A program made the position numbers and the translations under genes. Below, in pieces: positions 1 to 10,831 of a stretch of 64,000 nucleotides of DNA. The DNA comes from Piscinibacter sp. XHJ-5 (GTDB taxonomy: Bacteria; Pseudomonadota; Gammaproteobacteria; Burkholderiales; Burkholderiaceae_C). Position 1 is the stretch's first letter. Each line of letters begins with the position of its first letter. The notes beneath the pieces are model-generated. The model saw nothing but the letters and a program-made list of their open reading frames with translations, made no database searches and was not told where the DNA came from. Location: positions 3,038,001-3,102,000 of the forward strand of contig NZ_CP123228.1 in assembly GCF_029855045.1 (NCBI RefSeq), given 5' to 3'.

Positions 1-302
1 ATCATCACGACCGTGCTCGACTTCTCCGCGCTGGTGCTGTACGAGGCGGTGCTGTCGTACATCGGCGTCGGCGTGGATCCGGCGATGAACAGCTTCGGAG
101 GCATGATCAACCTGGCGCGCAACGAGATGTCCCGCGATCCGCTGGTCTGGTGGTCCTTCGCCGCCGCCTTCGGCTTCATGGTGGCGCTGGTGCTCGCCGC
201 CAACCTGTTCGCCGACGCCGTGCGCGACGCCTTCGACCCGCGCGCGCGGCTGTTCCGGCCGCGCCGGATCCTGCCGGCGCGACCGCAGCGAGCGGCAGGC
301 TG

Positions 303-303
<1 letters not shown>
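1..303 (+). CDS. ABC transporter permease, C-terminal part (oligopeptide/dipeptide type)
   Basis: The reading frame is open from the first base of the window, so only the last 100 residues are present. It shows the DppC/OppC/YejE-type end: a conserved segment around LSYIGVGVDP, then a final membrane helix (about residues 58-80) and a basic cytoplasmic tail. This family forms the inner-membrane channel for peptides or related solutes. The stop codon shares one base with the ATG of the following ATPase gene (TGATG), so the two are translationally coupled and almost certainly one transporter. The substrate cannot be read from this fragment. Confidence 0.85.
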
Positions 304-2168
<1,865 letters not shown>

Positions 2169-2570
2169 ACCAGTTGCGAGGCGCGCCTGCGCGGCGCGCC
2201 GGGCGCAACACATTGGCGCCTCTCCTGTTGCGAGTACCCAACGCGACACGAAACCCGGCGTAGGGACATGCCCCTAAGGCCGTATCCCGCAGCGCTCGAT
2301 GCGGCAGTCATCCCGCTGGGTCAATCGGTCTGCAACCCGCATGAAATAAGGAAATTCGAGGGTTGGACAGGTGGTCTAGACAGGTCGGCACGAAGCGGCC
2401 CGCAAGGCGATCAAGGAATACCCTAGAAAAGCCTTCATTTCCTCACCGTGACAATTGATTTACAGGTCTGCATAGACGAGCCACAGCCGGTTCACACGAT
2501 CGGCATGTGACTTGCTGTGGGGGCCCGGGTCTATCGATCAACCTTTCAGTGCTTCCCCACAGGAGATCCA
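2169..2570. other. 402-nt gap between the ABC ATPase and the first TonB-dependent receptor
   Basis: No credible gene is seen. A GC-rich hairpin (GGCGCGCC arms at 2180-2187 and 2193-2200, 5-nt loop) follows the ATPase stop but has no T-tract, so it is at best a weak or Rho-assisted end. Further on, the heptamer GACAGGT occurs twice in tandem around 2367-2390. A plausible sigma70 promoter lies near 2448-2476, and an AGGAGA ribosome site sits just before the ATG at 2571. Confidence 0.5.
2448..2476 (+). promoter_or_regulatory. Candidate sigma70 promoter for the first TonB-dependent receptor
   Basis: GTGACA (5 of 6 matches to the -35 consensus) at 2448-2453 is followed after 17 nt by CATAGA (3 of 6) at 2471-2476. 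The predicted transcript start is near 2483, giving a leader of roughly 88 nt. The -10 is poor, so this is tentative. Confidence 0.35.
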
Positions 2571-5447
2571 ATGTTCAGAAAAACAAAGGTCTGCACAGGC
2601 CTTGCGCTCGCTTTTGGCGGCTCGCTGGCCCTCAGCGTCGCCCCCGCACTCGCCCAGCAGTCCCTCGAGCGCGTTGAAATCACCGGTTCCAACATCAAGC
2701 GAACCGACACCGAGACCTCATCCCCGGTCCAGGTCATCAGCAAGCAGGAGATCGATCAATCCGGCAAGGGCACCGTCGCCGAATACCTCCAGACCCTCAC
2801 GGCCGACGCTCAAGGCTCCGTTCCCTTCACCTATGGCCGCGGCTTCTCCGGGGCCACTGCCTCCGGCATCTCGCTGCGCGGCCTGGGCGCCAATGCGACC
2901 CTGGTGCTCATCAACGGCCGCCGTGTCACGACCGCCGTGCTGGCCGACGATGCCCAGCGCGCGTTCACCGACCTGAACGCCATCCCGCTGGAGGCGGTGG
3001 AGCGGGTCGAAGTGCTGAAGGACGGCGCGTCCTCGATCTACGGCTCGGACGCCGTCGCAGGCGTCGTGAACATCATCCTGAGGAAGAACTTCACGGGCAC
3101 GGTGGCCAAGGCCAGCTACGGCGTGTCCCAGGAAGGTGACGGCAACGAAGCCCGGGCCGCCATCACCCACGGCTTCGGCGACATGCAGAAGGACGGCTAC
3201 AACGCGCTGCTGAACTTCGAAGCCGGCAAGAAAGACCCCATCTGGTACCGCGACCGCATGGGCCGGGGCACGGTCGGCGTCTCGGCCATCGGCAACCCGG
3301 TGTACGGGTTCGGTTTCGACCCGGACGCCGCGAGCAACAACCTGGCACGCACCGGCGGCAACGGCTGGATCCCGCCGGCCGCCAACCAGACCACCCAGTC
3401 GATCATCGGCAACGTGCGGGACCCGGCCACCAACGTCTATCACAGCCGCGGCGAGTTCTTCCCCGCAGCCCAGGCGTATTGCAATGCCACGGCCAACCTG
3501 CCGCAGAACAACCCGGGCGGCGGCTGCGTCACCGATATCTGGCAGCAAGTCGGGCAGATCCAGCCGAAGCACGACACCTACAACCTCTTCGGCCGCTTCA
3601 ACAAGCAGATCAACCCGAATCTCGAGGCCTTCGCCGAGCTGAGCTACTACCACACCGAGTCCGTCGTTTCCAACACGGGCTCGACGCCCAGCACGGCCGT
3701 CAACACGCCCTCGGGCATCCCCCAGTCGCAGACGGCCACGACCTTGCTCGGGGCGGGACACCCGGACAACCCGTACGCCGGCGCGGCGCGCCTGTCCTAC
3801 AACCCGTCGCTGGAACCCGGCGTCGGCCCGAACATCATCGAGTCGAAGAGCCACACCTCCCGCGCGGTGGTGGGGCTCAAGGGCACCCTGGCGGCCTGGG
3901 ACTTCGACACCGGCCTGTTCTTCTCGGAGAGCAAGCAGACCGACGTCTTCAAGAAGCGGATGAACGTTCTCGTGAAGAACGCGCTGCTGAACCCGACCCC
4001 TACCAACGTCGACGCCGCCGTCGCGGCCAGCCCGGCCTACGCCGCGCTGATTGCCGCCAATCCCGGAACGGTGTGGCGCATCGGCGAGAACGCTCACCTC
4101 AACTCGCAGGCGATGTACGACGCCTTGCTGCAAGACCAGTCGCGCGAGGGCTTCTCCCGCCAGTACGGTGCCGACATCAAGGTCTCGCGTGAGCTCGGAA
4201 AGCTCGAGGGCGGTCCCATCGGCGTCGCGGTCGGCGCCGAAGTGCGTCATGAAGCCAACAACCTGCCGTTCTACACCGGCCTGGGTGAATACATCGGACT
4301 GTCGCTCACCAAGTACGGTGGCGAACACGACATCTACGCGGCCTACGTGGAAGGCCTGTTCCCGGTGACCAAGCGGCTCGAGCTCAACGCGGCGCTTCGC
4401 TTCGACCACTATTCGGATGCCGGCAACTCCACGACGCCCAAGGTCGGCGCGAAGTTCAAGGCCATGGACAACCTGGCCTTCCGCGGCACGTATGCGCAAG
4501 GCTTCCGCGCGCCCTCGTCGGCGGAAAACAGCGCCAACTCGCTGGCCGCGTTCTCCGGCGCGACGGTGAACGACCCGCTGCGCTGCGCCAGTGCAGGTCC
4601 CGCGCTCGCCCCGTCGAACTGCGTCGGCGTCGCACCGACCTACCTGCAGACGGGCAACCCCGACCTGGAGCCCGAAAAGTCCAAGAGCACCACCCTGGGC
4701 CTGGTGTGGGACATCACGCCCAAGACGAGCTTGACCGCCGACCTGTGGCAGATCAAGCGCACCGGCCTGCCGGTGATCGAGGACACGCAGGCCGCCGTCG
4801 ATGCCGGCCGGTATGTTCGCGACCCGGCGCAAGCCATCAACGCGACCGACCCGGGCCCGATCCTGATCGCCTTCGTGCGCTTCGTGAACTCGGCCCAGAG
4901 CCTGACGCGCGGCCTGGACGTGGAAGGCAAGCACCGCTTCGACCTCGGCGACGCAGGCAAGCTGACCGCCGGTCTGACCTGGACGCACCTGCTGAAGCAG
5001 CGCGTCATCGACGCGGACGGTACCGTCCATGACTACGCAGGCACCCACGGCAACTGCGAGATCACGAACTGCATCGGCTCTCCGAAGGACCGCGTGCAGG
5101 TGACGACAACGTGGGAGCGGGGTCCGGTGCGCCTTGGTGCCAACCTGAACTATCGGGGCAGCTTCAAGGGCATCGATGAGGAAGGGGCGCCGTGCTGGGC
5201 CGACGACATCGCTCTGCCCGGCGTTTCGACGCCGGGCGGCTGCAAGGTGAAGTCGTTCTACACCGTCGACCTGTCGGGCGTTTACGCATTCAACGCGAAG
5301 GCCGAGATCTTCGGATCCATCCAGAACCTGTTCGACAAGAAGCCGCCGTTCGATCCCGAAACCTACGGTGCCATCGGCTACAACCCGCTGGACTACTCGG
5401 GCGCGATCGGTCGCTACTTCCGTGTCGGGTTCAAGTACAAGTTCTGA
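2571..5447 (+). CDS. TonB-dependent outer-membrane receptor (tandem copy 1)
   Basis: A 958-residue receptor. Start at the ATG at 2571, preceded by AGGAGA and giving a signal peptide (MFRKTKVCTG, hydrophobic core, cut after ALAQQ). The mature N-terminus carries the family segment LERVEITGSNIKR followed by the plug (SPVQVISKQEID, LRGLGANATLVLINGRR, VEVLKDGASSIYGSDAVAGVVNII) and a long beta-barrel ending in an aromatic residue (FKYKF), as expected for BAM insertion. There is no STN domain, so it probably does not signal to an anti-sigma factor. It closely resembles the next gene in length and plug sequence. The ligand is unknown. The nearby peptide ABC transporter and TonB-ExbBD operon suggest an uptake island. 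Confidence 0.93.
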   Translation: MFRKTKVCTGLALAFGGSLALSVAPALAQQSLERVEITGSNIKRTDTETSSPVQVISKQEIDQSGKGTVAEYLQTLTADAQGSVPFTYGRGFSGATASGISLRGLGANATLVLINGRRVTTAVLADDAQRAFTDLNAIPLEAVERVEVLKDGASSIYGSDAVAGVVNIILRKNFTGTVAKASYGVSQEGDGNEARAAITHGFGDMQKDGYNALLNFEAGKKDPIWYRDRMGRGTVGVSAIGNPVYGFGFDPDAASNNLARTGGNGWIPPAANQTTQSIIGNVRDPATNVYHSRGEFFPAAQAYCNATANLPQNNPGGGCVTDIWQQVGQIQPKHDTYNLFGRFNKQINPNLEAFAELSYYHTESVVSNTGSTPSTAVNTPSGIPQSQTATTLLGAGHPDNPYAGAARLSYNPSLEPGVGPNIIESKSHTSRAVVGLKGTLAAWDFDTGLFFSESKQTDVFKKRMNVLVKNALLNPTPTNVDAAVAASPAYAALIAANPGTVWRIGENAHLNSQAMYDALLQDQSREGFSRQYGADIKVSRELGKLEGGPIGVAVGAEVRHEANNLPFYTGLGEYIGLSLTKYGGEHDIYAAYVEGLFPVTKRLELNAALRFDHYSDAGNSTTPKVGAKFKAMDNLAFRGTYAQGFRAPSSAENSANSLAAFSGATVNDPLRCASAGPALAPSNCVGVAPTYLQTGNPDLEPEKSKSTTLGLVWDITPKTSLTADLWQIKRTGLPVIEDTQAAVDAGRYVRDPAQAINATDPGPILIAFVRFVNSAQSLTRGLDVEGKHRFDLGDAGKLTAGLTWTHLLKQRVIDADGTVHDYAGTHGNCEITNCIGSPKDRVQVTTTWERGPVRLGANLNYRGSFKGIDEEGAPCWADDIALPGVSTPGGCKVKSFYTVDLSGVYAFNAKAEIFGSIQNLFDKKPPFDPETYGAIGYNPLDYSGAIGRYFRVGFKYKF

Positions 5448-5477
5448 TTCAAGCCTTTAGGGCGCTTTAGCACGGGT

Positions 5478-5516
5478 GGCGACTGTCCCTTGCGTTCACG
5501 CGCAGGACATGTCGCC
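5478..5516 (+). other. Stem-loop between the tandem receptor genes
   Basis: GGCGAC-TGTCC (5478-5488) pairs with GGACA-T-GTCGCC (5505-5516), with an inner GCG/CGC pair around a TTCA loop. The stem has 11 outer pairs and a single bulge. No T-tract follows, so it is not a standard intrinsic terminator. It may act in RNA processing, attenuation or 3'-end stability of the first receptor message. Confidence 0.45.
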
Positions 5517-5602
5517 GCTGTCGTTCCGAGGTGCCACTTGTCGGGGACTTTTATCCCGGCCCCAGTCCAACTCCGAGTTTTGAGCACCACCAGGAGACCA
5601 CA

Positions 5603-8395
5603 ATGTTCAAGAGGACCCAACTCTGCTCTGCTCTCGCGATAGCATTCGGCGGCGGCCTTGCGGTCGCCAGCCTTCCGGCCAGTGCGCAGCAGACGCTGCA
5701 GCGCGTGGAGATCACCGGCTCCAACATCAAGCGCACGGACACCGAGACGGCGTCCCCCGTCCAGGTCATGACGCGCGACGACATCGAGAAGACCGGCAAG
5801 CAGTCGATCCAGGAAGTCTTGCGGGGCATCACGGCCGACGGACAGGGCTCCATCCCGTCCTCCTTCTCCAACGGCTTCGCTTCCGGCTCCTCTGCCGTTT
5901 CCCTGCGCGGCCTGGGCGTCAACTCGACGCTGGTGCTGGTCAACGGGCGGCGCATGACGACCTATGGCCTGGCCGATGACGGCACCCGCAGCTTCGTCGA
6001 CCTCAACTCCATTCCGCTCGAGGCGGTCGAGCGCCTCGAAGTCCTGAAGGACGGCGCTTCGGCGATCTACGGCGCCGACGCCGTGGGCGGTGTGGTCAAC
6101 GTGATCCTGCGCAAGAACTACACCGGCGCATCGATCGGCGCTTCATACGGCCAGGCCTCGCGAGGCGACGGCCAGACCACCCGCGCCTTCGGCACCGTGG
6201 GCTTCGGCAACCTCGACTCCGACAAGTACAACGTCTTCCTGAGCCTCGAAGCCTCGCAGCAGAAGAACATCTGGTCGGTCGATCGCGGTTTCGTCGGCGA
6301 GAGCGACCTGCGGCCCTACGGGTTCTACAACACCAACAATGGCGAGCTGCGCCCCTGGCTCGGCGCCAATGCGACGATCAACTCGCCGTTCGGCGTGACC
6401 CGCAACATGCCTGTCCCGGGCAGCGGCCAGCGCGTGAACGTCGTCGGGTGCGGCGCCAACGTCAGCGCCGACACGGGTCTGTGCCTGTACAACCCGCTGG
6501 TCGAACAGGAAGTCCAGCCCGCGATCGACCGGATCAACCTCTTCGGCCGGGGCACGCTGCAGTTCTCGCCCAACCTGTCGGCCTACCTGGAGGTGGGCTA
6601 CTTCAACACCAAGTCCAGGGCCAACGGCACGCTGGGCGCGAACAACGACGCCGGCGTCTATCTGCCTGGGGATCCGCTGAACCCGGTCGTCTTCCACGAC
6701 CCGATGGTTCTGCCCGCCGGGCATCCGGACAACACCTTCGGCGTCGACCGGGTCCTTGGCTATCGGCCGGCCGAGCTCGGCGGACGCGACCAGAGAACCA
6801 ACAACGAGGTGCTGCGGCTCGTGCAGGGTCTGCAGGGACAGGCGTTCGGGTGGGACTTCGACATCGGCGCGGCGTACATCAAGAGCCGGCTGGTGAACGA
6901 CAACTACGGCTACATCATCTACGACCGGATGCAGGAGGCGCTCAACAACGGCACCTACCGGATCACCAGCCCCAACCTCACGGATCCGAGCGTCATCGCC
7001 CACATCTCGCCGACGCTCACCAACGTGCCGACCAGCTCCATCAAGTCGCTCGACATCAAGGCGTCGCGCGAGCTGATGAGCCTGCCCGGCGGTGGCCTCG
7101 GCGTGGCGCTCGGTGCGGAAACGCGTTGGGAGAATGCCAACACGCCGCCGGTGCCCTTCACCGACACGGCGTCCATCGTCGGCCTGGGCTATTCGGCGTT
7201 CAGCGCCAAGCGCCGGGTGACGGCACTCTTCGGCGAAGTGAGCGCGCCAGTGACGAAGTGGCTCGAGCTGAGCGCGGCGGCCCGCTACGACCACTACTCG
7301 GACTTCGGCGATTCCACGACGCCGAAGCTCGGCTTCAAGCTGCGGCCGATCGACCAGGTCGCCATCCGCGGCACGTATGCCGAAGCCTTCCGTGCCCCGG
7401 GCCCGGCAGAGCGCGGCGGCTCCAGCTTCGGCTTCACCAGCTTCGGCATCCTGTCGCAGGGAGACCCGAACATCAAGCCGGAAACCGCCAAGAGCTACAC
7501 CCTGGGCGTGATCGCCGAGCCGCTCGCCGGCACCAGCCTGACGGTCGACTACTGGAAGATCGACCGCAAGAACGAGATCGTGCAGGCCGATCCGGCACTC
7601 ATCATTCCCGCCAATCAGTGCCAGCTCTCGTGCAACGGCTCGGATCCTGACCACCCGAACCTGATCAGCGCGCAGCTGCCGGGCGCCCAGCCCAATTCGT
7701 TCCTGTACTACGACGACCAGGGCAACCTGGTGACCGTCACGGGCTTCTACACGAACGCGAGCAAGACCAAGACCGACGGCATCGACCTCGAGCTGCGGCA
7801 TCGGATGAACCTGGGCTCGGCAGGCAAGCTGACGGCACAGGCGAACTGGACGCACGTGAGAAGCTTCCGCCGCACCGACGCATTCGGCGTGGAGCGCGAG
7901 TACGCGGGGACGCACGGTCCCATCGTGCTGAGCGCAGGCGCGGGCACGCCGAAGGATCGCGCGAGCCTCTCGCTGACCTGGGATCGCGGGCCCTATGCGC
8001 TCACCGGCGTGGTCAATTACGTCGGCGCGATCAAGCTCATCGATCACAAGGGCGAGATGGTGACCGACGAAGGCGACGGCACGGTCCTCGACGAGACCAA
8101 CGGGCTGCTCTACAACTACGCCGGCGGGGGCCTGGACTGCGCGTCCTACGATCTGTCCGGCAACAAGTGGAAGGGCAACTGCAAGCTGCCGTCGTTCGTG
8201 ACCTTCGACCTCTTCGGCAAGTGGTCGCCGACGAAGAACCTGGACATCAACTTCTCGATCCAGAACGTCTTCGACAAGAAGCCGCCGCTCGATCCGTACC
8301 TGGTGCTGACCTACGGCATCAACTACAACCAGACGTGGCATCAGTCTGGTGCCGTCGGGCGCTTCTTCACGGTCGGCGCGAAGTACACCTTCTGA
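5603..8395 (+). CDS. TonB-dependent outer-membrane receptor (tandem copy 2)
   Basis: A 930-residue paralogue of the preceding receptor. The ATG at 5603 follows CAGGAGACC and gives a signal peptide ending near LPASAQQ. The mature start LQRVEITGSNIKR and the plug (SPVQVMTRDDIE, LRGLGVNSTLVLVNGRR, VLKDGASAIYGADAVGGVVN) nearly match copy 1, while the extracellular loop regions diverge strongly. This is the pattern expected from duplication followed by ligand specialisation. The C-terminus ends in an aromatic residue (GAKYTF). There is no STN domain. It is followed by a strong terminator and then by the TonB/ExbBD operon that presumably energises it. Confidence 0.93.
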   Translation: MFKRTQLCSALAIAFGGGLAVASLPASAQQTLQRVEITGSNIKRTDTETASPVQVMTRDDIEKTGKQSIQEVLRGITADGQGSIPSSFSNGFASGSSAVSLRGLGVNSTLVLVNGRRMTTYGLADDGTRSFVDLNSIPLEAVERLEVLKDGASAIYGADAVGGVVNVILRKNYTGASIGASYGQASRGDGQTTRAFGTVGFGNLDSDKYNVFLSLEASQQKNIWSVDRGFVGESDLRPYGFYNTNNGELRPWLGANATINSPFGVTRNMPVPGSGQRVNVVGCGANVSADTGLCLYNPLVEQEVQPAIDRINLFGRGTLQFSPNLSAYLEVGYFNTKSRANGTLGANNDAGVYLPGDPLNPVVFHDPMVLPAGHPDNTFGVDRVLGYRPAELGGRDQRTNNEVLRLVQGLQGQAFGWDFDIGAAYIKSRLVNDNYGYIIYDRMQEALNNGTYRITSPNLTDPSVIAHISPTLTNVPTSSIKSLDIKASRELMSLPGGGLGVALGAETRWENANTPPVPFTDTASIVGLGYSAFSAKRRVTALFGEVSAPVTKWLELSAAARYDHYSDFGDSTTPKLGFKLRPIDQVAIRGTYAEAFRAPGPAERGGSSFGFTSFGILSQGDPNIKPETAKSYTLGVIAEPLAGTSLTVDYWKIDRKNEIVQADPALIIPANQCQLSCNGSDPDHPNLISAQLPGAQPNSFLYYDDQGNLVTVTGFYTNASKTKTDGIDLELRHRMNLGSAGKLTAQANWTHVRSFRRTDAFGVEREYAGTHGPIVLSAGAGTPKDRASLSLTWDRGPYALTGVVNYVGAIKLIDHKGEMVTDEGDGTVLDETNGLLYNYAGGGLDCASYDLSGNKWKGNCKLPSFVTFDLFGKWSPTKNLDINFSIQNVFDKKPPLDPYLVLTYGINYNQTWHQSGAVGRFFTVGAKYTF

Positions 8396-8694
8396 GTCGA
8401 CAGGCCTGAAGTCGCAGGGGAGCAGGTGGCCTAGGCCTCCTGCTCCCCTCGTGCTTTTGCAAAGCGGCCGAGTGGCCCGCCAAATGGCTTGGCACGGAGC
8501 TGGCTTAGCGACTTTGGCGCGCCCGGACCGCTGGGGAAATCCAGGCTCGGAACGCACTGTTCGGCGGCTTAGAATCCGCGTTTCCGCGCGAAGGCCGGCC
8601 TTACCGTGGGCCTCGGCCTTCTGGCCACAAGTCCATCTGCGCACAGGTAAGTCGCGTACTTGCTGCGCCTCTTGTTTTTCTGGAGATCCCAGAT
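8396..8694. other. 299-nt gap before tonB
   Basis: It contains the intrinsic terminator of the receptor genes (listed separately) and then about 230 nt of leader/promoter DNA for the tonB operon. A TAGAAT hexamer at 8570-8575 could be a -10, but no convincing -35 accompanies it. GGAG in TTTCTGGAGATCC serves as the tonB ribosome site. No small gene is supported. Confidence 0.5.
8417..8456 (+). terminator. Intrinsic terminator after the tandem receptors
   Basis: GGGGAGCAGG (8417-8426) pairs perfectly with CCTGCTCCCC (8439-8448). The loop is itself palindromic (GGCCTAGGCC) and the stem is followed by TCGTGCTTTT. It separates receptor transcription from the tonB operon. Confidence 0.7.
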
Positions 8695-9354
8695 ATGAAC
8701 TTTTCTCAGCGACAAGCGGACCCCCGAAGGCATCTCGTCGGGATCACGTTTGTCATTGCGTTCCACGCGTTCATCGTCTACGCCCTCGTGACCGGCCTGG
8801 CGAAGAAAGTGGTCGAGGTGGTGCGAGCGCCCATCGAGACCAAGGTCATCGAAGAGATCAAGAAGCCGCCGCCGCCGCCCGAAGTGGTGGTGCCGCCGCC
8901 GCCGCGTCTCGAAGCGCCGCCGCCGCCGTTCATCCCGCCGCCGGAAGTGCAGATCCAGACGCCGCCCCCGCCGCAACCCACCATCACCGCCGTGACCCCG
9001 ACGCCGCCTCCGGCGCCGGTGGCGATCGCACCGGTGGCTCCGCCGGTCGTCGCCGCACCGCCCGCGCCGCCGGCGCCTGCTGTCGTGTCGGCGGCGGTGG
9101 TGTGCTCGAACTACACGACCGTGATGGGAGATGCCGGCTTCCCGCGTGAAGCGGCGCGGCAGGGCATCGAGAAGGGCGAGGCGGTGATCCAGTTCACGCT
9201 GGGAGCCAACGGCGAGGTCAAGGACATCAAGGCCTTGCGCGCCACGCATCCCATCTTCGCCCGCAACAGCATTCGCATCGTCGGCGAATACAAGTGTCAA
9301 GGCCAAGGCCGCGACGTGCTCGTGCAGGTGCCCTTCGGCTACAAGCTCGAATAG
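8695..9354 (+). CDS. tonB: TonB-family energy transducer
   Basis: A 219-residue protein with a short basic cytoplasmic start, a single membrane helix (about 15-37), a periplasmic proline-rich arm (about 55-130, repeated PPPPP runs plus QTPPPPQPT) and a C-terminal TonB domain with YTTVMGDAGFPREAARQGIEKG and GEAVIQF. It spans the periplasm and couples proton flow through ExbBD to receptors. It lies first in an operon with ExbB, two ExbD proteins and a TPR protein, directly downstream of two TonB-dependent receptors. One Cys at the start of the C-terminal domain and one near the end (EYKCQ) could form a disulfide. Confidence 0.93.
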   Translation: MNFSQRQADPRRHLVGITFVIAFHAFIVYALVTGLAKKVVEVVRAPIETKVIEEIKKPPPPPEVVVPPPPRLEAPPPPFIPPPEVQIQTPPPPQPTITAVTPTPPPAPVAIAPVAPPVVAAPPAPPAPAVVSAAVVCSNYTTVMGDAGFPREAARQGIEKGEAVIQFTLGANGEVKDIKALRATHPIFARNSIRIVGEYKCQGQGRDVLVQVPFGYKLE

Positions 9355-9430
9355 GCAAGCCCTCTCTTGATCTGGGCTGCTTACCCGTGGCCCGCCTCAA
9401 CTCGTTCCATTTCCAGAGATCGGAAGAACC

Positions 9431-10276
9431 ATGTCCCTTCGCAACATCGCAGCCTCCTTGCTCGTGCAGATCGCCTTCGGCGTCGCCGCCTTGACCACCG
9501 TTCCGGCCATCGCCCAGACCACGCCGGCCACCCCGGCCGCATCCGATGCCGCTGCCACTGCGCCGGCGCCCGCTGCGCCGGCGCCGCTGGCGGCATCGAC
9601 GACCAAGGAGACGATCGACAACCCGTACGGTCTGAGCGCGCTGTGGGCGCAAGGCGACTTCGTGGCCAAGGGCACGCTGATCATCCTGGTGATCATGTCG
9701 ATGGGCAGCTGGTACATCCTGATCACCAAGCTGTACGAGAGCCTGAAGATCGCCAGCGAGGCGAAGGCGGCGCGCCGGGGCTTTTTCAAGCATGCGAGCC
9801 TGGGTGATGCGGCCAAGACGCTCAAGGAAGGCAGCGCGTTCCGCTTCATTGCCGAGAGCGGCATCCAGGCCAACGACCACCACGAAGGCGCGCTGACCGA
9901 GCACATCGACCGCAACAGCTGGGTGACGATGAGCGTGCAGCGCAGCGTGGACGATGTGCAGTCGCGGCTGCAGGACGGGCTGGCGTTCCTGGCCACGGTG
10001 GGCTCGACGGCGCCGTTCGTGGGGCTGTTCGGCACGGTGTGGGGCATCTATCACGCGCTGACGGCCATCGGCATCGCGGGGCAGGCGTCGATCGACAAGG
10101 TGGCCGGCCCGGTGGGCGAGGCGCTGATCATGACGGCGATCGGTCTGGCCGTGGCGGTGCCCGCGGTGCTGGGCTACAACTGGCTGGTGCGGCGCAACAA
10201 GGTGACGATGGAAGCGGTGCGCAGCTTCGCGGCCGACCTGCACGGCGTGCTGATGGGCGCCCGCGCCACGCGTTGA
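9431..10276 (+). CDS. exbB: ExbB-type proton-channel subunit with cleavable-looking N-terminus
   Basis: 281 residues. The N-terminus looks like a signal peptide (ending near PAIAQ) followed by an Ala/Pro/Thr-rich periplasmic stretch to about residue 56, as in the long ExbB variants. Three MotA/TolQ/ExbB helices follow, with the typical VGSTAPFVGLFGTVWGI and the C-terminal GEALIMTAIGLAVAVPAVLGYN motifs. It forms the pentameric inner-membrane stator that, with ExbD, drives TonB. It sits 76 nt after tonB and 35 nt before exbD1. Confidence 0.95.
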   Translation: MSLRNIAASLLVQIAFGVAALTTVPAIAQTTPATPAASDAAATAPAPAAPAPLAASTTKETIDNPYGLSALWAQGDFVAKGTLIILVIMSMGSWYILITKLYESLKIASEAKAARRGFFKHASLGDAAKTLKEGSAFRFIAESGIQANDHHEGALTEHIDRNSWVTMSVQRSVDDVQSRLQDGLAFLATVGSTAPFVGLFGTVWGIYHALTAIGIAGQASIDKVAGPVGEALIMTAIGLAVAVPAVLGYNWLVRRNKVTMEAVRSFAADLHGVLMGARATR

Positions 10277-10311
10277 AACGACTTCGTTTGCAATAGCCAA
10301 GGAGTACGGCC

Positions 10312-10740
10312 ATGGCCATGAACGTCGGAAGCCCCGACGGCGGCGAAGACGAAGTCGTCTCGACCATCAACACGACGCCGCTGGTGGACGTGATGCTGGT
10401 GCTGCTGATCATCTTTCTGATCACGATCCCGGTGGTGACGCAGACGGTGGCGCTGAACCTGCCCAAGGAAAGCAACATTGCGCGGCAGACCAAGCCGGAG
10501 AACATCGAGATCTCGGTGAACAAGGACGGCGATGTGTTCTGGAACGCGCAGCTGGTGGCGGACAACGAGGCGTTGTTCCAGCGGCTGAAGAAGATCGCGA
10601 CGATGAATCCGCAGCCGGAGGTGCACATTCGCGGCGACGAGAAGACGCGCTACGAGAGCATCGGGCGGGTGGTGTTCGCCTGCCAGCGCGCGGCGATCCA
10701 GAAGATCAGCTTCGTCACCGAACCGCCGCCGAAGGGCTGA
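10312..10740 (+). CDS. exbD: ExbD-type proton-channel subunit 1
   Basis: 142 residues: a short cytoplasmic start (TINTTPLVDVML), one membrane helix with the conserved Asp of the proton path (LVDVMLVLLIIFLI), then the periplasmic ExbD domain (VALNLPKE, ISVNKDGDVFWN, PEVHIRGDEK). ExbD dimers sit inside the ExbB pentamer. A second ExbD gene follows after a 91-nt gap. The two differ mainly in the periplasmic domain, so they may form a heterodimer. Confidence 0.95.
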   Translation: MAMNVGSPDGGEDEVVSTINTTPLVDVMLVLLIIFLITIPVVTQTVALNLPKESNIARQTKPENIEISVNKDGDVFWNAQLVADNEALFQRLKKIATMNPQPEVHIRGDEKTRYESIGRVVFACQRAAIQKISFVTEPPPKG

Positions 10741-10782
10741 GCCCTTCGGTGGCGGTTGCACCGCCGAACGCACCGCTCCCCC

Positions 10783-10803
10783 AGCCCCCTCCACGAGGGG
10801 GCT
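10783..10803 (+). repeat. Hairpin between exbD1 and exbD2
   Basis: AGCCCCCT (10783-10790), loop CCACG, AGGGGGCT (10796-10803): a perfect 8-bp stem with no T-tract. Its form (CCCCCTCC-ACG-AGGGGG) resembles short dispersed intergenic palindromes. Inside an operon it could tune the relative expression of the two ExbD genes. Confidence 0.6.
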
Positions 10804-10831
10804 CCAGCAAGACCGACGAGAGAGAAAAACC

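Noticed and set aside
2718..8644. Very long minus-strand frames opposite the tandem receptors
   Set aside because: No recognisable domain, Arg/Val-rich composition typical of antisense reading, and no ribosome sites or promoters.
8860..9090. Tandem GCCGCCGCC-rich repeats as a DNA repeat element
   Set aside because: They encode the proline-rich arm of TonB and are explained by protein sequence.
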